From Vanessa cardui (Eukaryota; Arthropoda; Insecta; Lepidoptera; Nymphalidae): a stretch of DNA of 64,000 nt. The notes beneath the pieces were generated by a model that was not told where the DNA came from, did not search any database, and saw only the letters and a program-made list of their open reading frames with translations. The stretch is taken from positions 8,248,501 through 8,312,500 of the forward strand of contig NC_061140.1 of NCBI RefSeq assembly GCF_905220365.1. Direction: 5' to 3'. Shown piece after piece: positions 58,865 through 64,000 of the stretch (positions are counted from its first letter, which is position 1; each line of letters starts with the position of its first letter). Made by a program: the position numbers and the translations under genes.

Positions 58865-59330
58865 TCAAAAGATCGGTTCTAAGCAAAGCATTTCAGAAAG
58901 TGCCGAATTAAATAGCATAACAGACCCGAAATTTCGCCAACAAATACCAGGTATTGTGTGAAAAGAAACGCTGATAAGATACGAGAGTCGTTGAGCGAGA
59001 TGGTCGCCGCCATTACAGTTAACGAGAAGTACAAAATGTCCTACGACAATGCCCACCTACGTACGCGAGCCTGTTGTTACCCTACCTTTGTGTTTCGGTA
59101 ATTCTTTGGAAGCGTTGCAATATATAAGAGAACTGGTTTTAGGGGTTTAAATTACGCCCTAAATGTAACTTGTGATAATTAAATGAATCATAAAATTTAT
59201 GAAAACAAAGCTAAATTAACGATATGAATATAAGGTACGTTAGATTTATACCTTCACTGTGCATTGGACTTATGTATCCAGATTAATGGAGATTTGAAAA
59301 CATTACGACCTCAAAATATTCAATTATAGG
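58865..59330. other. Unique DNA
   Basis: 58950-59095 is GC-richer (gagatggtcgccgccattac). A 63-codon minus frame lies here without recognisable features. Confidence 0.35.
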
Positions 59331-59425
59331 TACTAATATTATAAATGTAAAAGTAACTCTGTCTGTCTGAAGCAAACTTGAACTCCCACGAAGAACAAAG
59401 GCGACTTTTTTATACTTATATTGGT
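59331..59425 (+). mobile_element. Helitron-like family G with internal deletion
   Basis: tactaatattataaatgtaa, agtaactctgtctgtctg is joined directly to aagcaaacttgaactcccac, skipping the aaccgctgaaccg...ggtatg block present in other copies. Confidence 0.75.
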
Positions 59426-59429
59426 TATT

Positions 59430-59938
59430 TAAATTACCTTTAAATTGGCGATTTGTCTAATTAATGATGTAAATTACATACCTATTCTATGTTATAGGTA
59501 GGAAATTAAACTTAGTTATTTGTACCGGCAATTGCAGAGATATTAAAACTGCATTAGGGAAGATTGGTACAGCGCGATACAGTGTCTAATCATAATATTT
59601 ATTTGTATGTATTTACTTAAAATAAATCAGAATATAGCCTTATGATACTTATATGATTTCATACTGCTAATAATGGGATAAATAATCAGAAAATATTTTT
59701 TTTATATTTGGTAGTTTCCTCGTTCAGACACTTTTTTTTTTCTTATGCAGAAATAGACATTTAATTACAATCTACATTGATAAGCTTGCGACGTTTAGAT
59801 CATCGCAGCACAAAAACGTCGTAAATGCCATTGAAATGCGAAGTAAAATCATCAATAATAATGTTATATATAAAAATAAATATATAAAAACTTGTACTAA
59901 TCAATAGGCACATCATTGTCCCATTTTTCTTACATCAT
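59430..59938. other. Unique AT-rich DNA
   Basis: Nothing recognised. Confidence 0.4.
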
Positions 59939-59939
59939 T

Positions 59940-60060
59940 ACATCAACAAAGCACTTTTGAATCGTCATTCAATTTGTTAAAAACTATAATAAGTAAAACT
60001 ACCACAGGTTCATAATGCAGATTCTACCGAGAAATACGGGAAATTAACAAATAACCTGTA
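59940..60060 (-). mobile_element. Repeat family K, old copy
   Basis: aagcacttttgaatcgtcat, ctaccacaggttcataatgc, agattctaccgagaaatacg follow the family K order with extra bases in the middle. Confidence 0.6.
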
Positions 60061-60064
60061 TGTT

Positions 60065-60590
60065 AAAATCTGGTATTCTAAAAAAATCCCCTTTTCAATG
60101 AAATTCTAAATAAATAACTAAAAAAGAGACACCAGACAAAGGAGAACTATTTATATAATCCCTACGATAGGTATACGAGTATTATATTAGTTATACATGA
60201 TGTTTTAAATTTACATTTTATTAATTTGATATCGCCTTGAGACAGACATAGCTAAAAATACCTTCACTTAACCAAGACTGAAAATAATATAACATAATAT
60301 TAATATATTAAAAAATAAAATCTCAACAAACTCGGAACATAAGGCACAAAGAAACCTTCAAGCCATTATAGTTAACGAAGAGGAAAAATTGTCGTCCCAA
60401 CAACGTCTAAGTAATGTACAAGTTGTTACCTACGACAATTTCATCGCCATTTTGTTTTTGTTTTTTTTTTATAATGAATAAGGCAAAAGATGTTACACAG
60501 TGAACTAACTAAATATTTAAGATTCGATATAATTATAAATGTTTTACCTTTTTCTCATCAGAGTTTGTGTGTTGTGGAAAAATTACTGGG
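60065..60590. other. Unique AT-rich DNA
   Basis: Nothing recognised. Confidence 0.4.
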
Positions 60591-60595
60591 AGTTT

Positions 60596-60652
60596 TATTT
60601 AATTTGTGTTTTTAATTCAACCGTGCTCAGCCGTAAAGGTAATTGTAACCTA
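60596..60652 (+). mobile_element. SINE family A, short fragment
   Basis: tttaatttgtgtttttaatt, caaccgtgctcagccgtaaa, ggtaattgtaacct resemble the SINE A middle (cttaatttgtgtttataattcatctcgtgctcggcggtg region). Confidence 0.4.
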
Positions 60653-60699
60653 TGAATATTGACATTGTAATATACTTTTCATATCAAATGATTTCTACT

Positions 60700-60850
60700 C
60701 AAAAAATCAAAATCAAAATAAACTTTATTCAAGTAGGCTTTTATAAGCACTTTTGAATCGTCATTTTACAATTAAGTGAAGCTGCCACCGATTCGGAAAG
60801 TAGATTCTACCGAGAAGAACCGGCAAGAAACTCAGTAGTTACTCTTTTTT
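60700..60850 (-). mobile_element. Repeat family K (LINE 3'-UTR-like), best copy
   Basis: caaaaaatcaaaatcaaaat (tail on minus), aaactttattcaagtaggct, aagcacttttgaatcgtcat, accgattcggaaagtagatt, ctaccgagaagaaccggcaa, gaaactcagtagttactct. Only the 3' end is present, as usual for LINE insertions. Confidence 0.82.
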
Positions 60851-60942
60851 AACATTTAAAAAATACAAAATCATGTTAATTAAATACAATTATTTAAATT
60901 AATGTATCCTGCTTGGAAGTCAACAGGCATACTTGTCATATC

Positions 60943-60978
60943 AAATGCAAAAACAAATCGAAATTTGTTTTTGCATTT
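60943..60978. repeat. Perfect 16-bp hairpin with CGAA loop
   Basis: AAATGCAAAAACAAAT (60943-60958), loop CGAA, then ATTTGTTTTTGCATTT (60963-60978), exact complements. A-rich arm on the left, so a tail-to-tail inverted duplication is one explanation. Confidence 0.97.
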
Positions 60979-61030
60979 AAAATAAATTCAAAAACTTGGT
61001 GATTTTTAAAGGTTATAGGTAAAATATATA

Positions 61031-61250
61031 TATTTTTAATGACATAGGACGGCGGCCAAGCAAATGGACCACCACCATAGACAATGGCGCTTTAAAAAAT
61101 ATGAACCATTGATTACATCGCCAAAGCGCCACCAACTTTTGTAACTAAGATATTCCTTGTGGCTTTAATTACACTGGCTCACCCCCCAAACCGGAACAAA
61201 ACAATACTGAAACTATGGTTTAGCGTTAGAATATTTAATGAGTGGGTTTG
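61031..61250 (-). mobile_element. Repeat family C, diverged
   Basis: gacggcggccaagcaaatgg, accaccatagacaatggcgc, cgccaaagcgccaccaactt, tggctttaattacactggct, ccaaaccggaacaaaacaat. Lost the tggtaaatggtcacc part. Confidence 0.8.
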
Positions 61251-61331
61251 AACACATGTGAAAATTTTATATTATATCTAAAGATCATAAACTAACAAAA
61301 CTTTGCATTAAAACTGTCTCTAAAATTTCTG

Positions 61332-61576
61332 AAGACGACCTCTGTTCTCAAGAAGCGTGTACACTGGTTTACATCGGTACGCCACTCTGAGGTCCCAAGT
61401 TCGTTTCCCGGACAGGTTGATGTAGAAAAAGTCCATTAGTCTTCTTCTATATTGTCTTGGGTCTGGGTGTTTGTGGTACCGCCGTTACTTCTAATTTTCC
61501 ATAACAGTGCTTTAACTACTTACATTGAGAACAGAGTTATGTATGTGATGTTATCCAATATTTATATTTATTTATA
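61332..61576 (+). mobile_element. SINE family B, B box mutated
   Basis: gacgacctctgttctcaaga, gtgtacactggtttacatcg, gtacgccactctgaggtccc; the B box reads AAGTTCGTTTCCC instead of GGGTTCGATTCCC. Body intact (tgtcttgggtctgggtgttt, gtggtaccgccgttacttct). Tail (ATTT)-rich. Confidence 0.88.
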
Positions 61577-61579
61577 TAC

Positions 61580-62320
61580 ATGTATTTTCTAAATCAATGA
61601 ATTAATAATGCATTTCATTATTACCGTTCACCCTCTCATTTTCACCTTAACATAAAAAATATACACACATTTTTAATAACGCTTACTTACCGTACGATAC
61701 AAAGGTTGAAACGACGAAAAATTAATGGTGAAAAATTGAACATACCACGAAAACTGGAACGCTGCTCCCTTTGTGCTTTTTCCTTTGAAGTGTTTAATCT
61801 CTCACATTAATAATTAAATAATTTTAATAAAAGCCCAAGAGACGTATTTAAAATTGAATTTTCTAGCTAAATGGTTAACTTTGTATGTATGGGTTTTCAC
61901 AACGTATAAACAAATTTTCAATTAAAAAAAATCGTGAACAAACATACATATATCGTAAAGTGAGAAATATATCCATTTGATTCTATGCTGTTTGTTTATG
62001 TTTAATTAAACTATATTAGTAAATAAATAAATATATCAACAAATAAATAAAAACAAATATGATAACATTTATATCAACAGTTTCCAAGAAAAATAATGTT
62101 ACTATTACAAAATATTCATTATATAACAATATTCATTCTTTTTTTAAATGGCTAACAATGATTTGGTCTATTGGTGAATCACAAATGCATAGATGAAATA
62201 TTTATTATTTACTATTTTCTTATTTACCTCTACACATATAAATTATACATAAATATTATTGAAACGAATTAGGAAATTTCAAATGATATGGGATGTTAAT
62301 TCATCAAGCTAAATATTAAT
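61580..62320. other. Unique AT-rich DNA
   Basis: Nothing recognised; (AAAT)-rich runs near 62015-62060. Minus strand at 61684-61692 reads ACG|GTAAGTAAGC, donor-like but weaker than those at 45.03 and 55.85 kb. Confidence 0.4.
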
Positions 62321-62321
62321 A

Positions 62322-62570
62322 ACTAGCTATGCCCACGACTTCTTACGCCTTTCAATTTAACAAAAAGCTTATTGTTTTAACCTAAGTTACTTCTTATTAT
62401 ATTCCAGAGATTATCCGGAACAAACATATAGACAGATAGACAAAAATAAAAAATATTTGTTTTTTTTTGTATATACACCGTGTGTGTGTGTTGTATATAC
62501 ATACATATACATTCAGAAAAAAGCGGTTATTTTAATATTACAAATAGGCACTCCAATTGTTTTATTTGTA
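62322..62570 (+). mobile_element. Repeat family I
   Basis: actagctatgcccacgactt, aacaaaaagcttattgtttt, cctaagttacttcttattat, ccagagattatccggaacaa, catatagacagatagacaaa, then aagcggttattttaatatta and caaataggcactcc. This arrangement recurs across butterfly genomes as I remember it; class not settled. Confidence 0.7.
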
Positions 62571-62574
62571 TAAA

Positions 62575-62855
62575 TAAAGACTACCTCTAATGCCTAACAC
62601 GTGACTACCTACCCCTATAACGCATATTTATACCTATAACGCATACATATTTATTATTATTTATAATGCTATTTAATTATTCATACATCATTTATTTTTA
62701 TGACTATATACTTATTATATCGATACCAAATATAAAACCATTTTCAGAATGATTTACGAGATTTAATAAAATTCAAGGTATCATAACATTACAAAATTTA
62801 AAGCGTATTTCTTTAAGAAAATTGGTGTTCGTTCTGAATTAAAGCAACTAAAGCA
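62575..62855. other. Unique AT-rich DNA with a short duplication
   Basis: cctataacgcata occurs twice in tandem at about 62613-62644. Confidence 0.4.
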
Positions 62856-62859
62856 TCTT

Positions 62860-62945
62860 TAGTCAAGAAAGCAAATAATCGAGAAAGGAACTCGAACCCA
62901 CTTTGATTGTAGTCTTTACTAATTAACCAAGAGAGCTTCCACTGT
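62860..62945 (-). mobile_element. Possible tRNA-derived SINE head
   Basis: On the minus strand gctctcttggttaattagta (A-box like) and gtgggttcgagttcctt (B-box like, one extra base) are about 35 nt apart, as in a tRNA. No second copy in the window. Confidence 0.4.
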
Positions 62946-62949
62946 CGAC

Positions 62950-64000
62950 GTACATTTTAGCGTTTATCGATACATAAGTAAAGTCGATATAGTAAAAATT
63001 AGCGCTTACAAGAAACTTCATAACTTCATTTTAAACGTAGAATAATATTATTATAGTTTTATTTTTTTATTTAATAGCATTTAAATAAATCTCATATGCG
63101 TGGATATATATCCTCTACACACACAAAGACATACATCTTAATTATATTAGTATGTATTAAGATTAATATACAAAAAAAAAAACACATACTAAATTTTTAG
63201 TCCCACATTGGGCGCCAAGTAACTATTCTCACAAAAAAATGTACCAACAATTTTTATATTATACGATATCCAAGATCAAATTCAAATAACGTTAACGATT
63301 CCAATTTCAAATCATAAATGATTTCAGAATTCGAAACAGTTTTCATTTAGTCTCGATATATAGAGTCGACATTCTCGCCCATTTCACTTCACTTGATCCT
63401 ATTCTTTTGTTAGTGACAAACAGATTTTCTAGACCACTGTATCCATCTATTTCGTTTACCATTTGCGGCCGTGACTGTTACACTCGTTCTAGATAATGAA
63501 GATTGATAGTACTATGTTTCTTCGTCTATTTTTACAATTCTTTGTACAATATTGGACGAAATACGTAGCTAATGATAAGTGATATTTTTGCCGGGATTGT
63601 GAGAACAATACATTTATATATTCTTGAATAATGTCTTTGTAAATAAAAAACCGTTGTTACTTAGGTATTTCCATTAATAATTAAGTGACATTAAAATAAA
63701 ACATTTACTACTGCTGATACCGATACACAGAACCTTACCTTACCTTAAGACCTATTTTCGTACTCTATTCTAATATGATAAATGCTAAGAAATACTTTTT
63801 ATGTCTAATACTTATTTACCTACACCTAAGACGCAAGTGAAGGCGCGAACGATATCTAGATTTTGTTATTTTGTTAAACAAACAAATACAATGCTATTTA
63901 TATTTTTATTTATCATTATTAATACTATAATGGAGTAGAATGAAAGTTGGTATGTATGTTTGATACTATTATGTTTTGTGTTTGAATTTGCAGTTGAAAG
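62950..64000. other. Unique AT-rich DNA to window end
   Basis: No gene or repeat recognised. 63340-63500 is slightly more complex. Confidence 0.4.

Noticed and set aside
1..64000. CRISPR array or prokaryotic operon structure
   Set aside because: No regularly spaced identical repeats with unique spacers; composition and repeats are eukaryotic.

Overview
The window reads as nuclear DNA of a lepidopteran, most likely a butterfly (nymphalid-like by repeat content). It is AT-rich, contains no convincing protein-coding host gene, and is sprinkled with SINEs, Helitron-like elements, CR1/Jockey-type LINE 3' ends and MITEs of the kind found in butterfly genomes. The organism call rests on remembered repeat style and was not checked by any search. 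None of the small open frames looks like a host gene: the only recognisable protein sequence belongs to two LINE families (37004-37318 on +; inside 33864-34156 and 11137-11335 on -). The window therefore looks like an intergenic desert or the interior of very large introns.

Repeat families are labelled A-K for cross-reference. A: tRNA-headed SINE of about 300 bp, 18 copies or fragments. B: second tRNA-derived SINE of about 240 bp with a textbook B box, 4 copies. C: about 290-bp A-tailed repeat of unclear class, 13 copies or fragments. D: CR1/Jockey-like LINE 3' ends, 2 copies. E: a second LINE 3' end, 2 copies on -. F: about 200-250-bp Helitron-like element with a terminal hairpin and CTAG end, 5 copies. 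G/H/J: other short Helitron-like elements. I: another 3' terminal repeat, 2 copies. K: LINE 3'-UTR-like repeat with a (TTTGAT)n-type tail, 5 copies. Some nesting can be read to the base: a SINE A inside a Helitron with an 11-bp target-site duplication (37758-38270), and a LINE E inside a Helitron F with a 6-bp duplication (33666-34212).

Layout. 1-5.7 kb: SINEs A and B, a Helitron F, unique AT-rich DNA. 5.7-16 kb: mostly unique, with LINE scraps, a Helitron, SINEs at 12.2-13.6 kb and GC-richer unique blocks (about 7.1 and 15.0 kb). 16-24 kb: one family C copy, SINE A copies, two foldback/MITE candidates. 24.1-28.9 kb: the longest nearly repeat-free stretch, GC-richer and the best place to expect conserved regulatory DNA. 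29-31 kb: a repeat pile with a Z-DNA-prone (CA)/(CG) tract. 31.3-31.7 kb: another complex unique block. 33.6-43.7 kb: the densest transposon region. 44-51 kb: inverted repeats, several perfect short hairpins, a G-quadruplex-prone tract, and a strong minus-strand splice-donor sequence at 45.0 kb. 51-57.5 kb: SINEs, Helitrons, a TA-flanked MITE, a possible minus-strand exon at 55.9 kb and a 26-bp perfect palindrome. 57.5-64 kb: scattered repeats in AT-rich DNA.

No host gene pathway can be described because no host gene is supported. The main content is transposon history plus candidate cis-regulatory blocks. I did not find a clear new gene system; the most unusual sequence-level signals are the adjacent perfect hairpins at 48.14-48.20 kb, the palindrome at 56.2 kb, and the MITE at 54.0-54.4 kb that carries CCAAT and GTCACGTGAC motifs.
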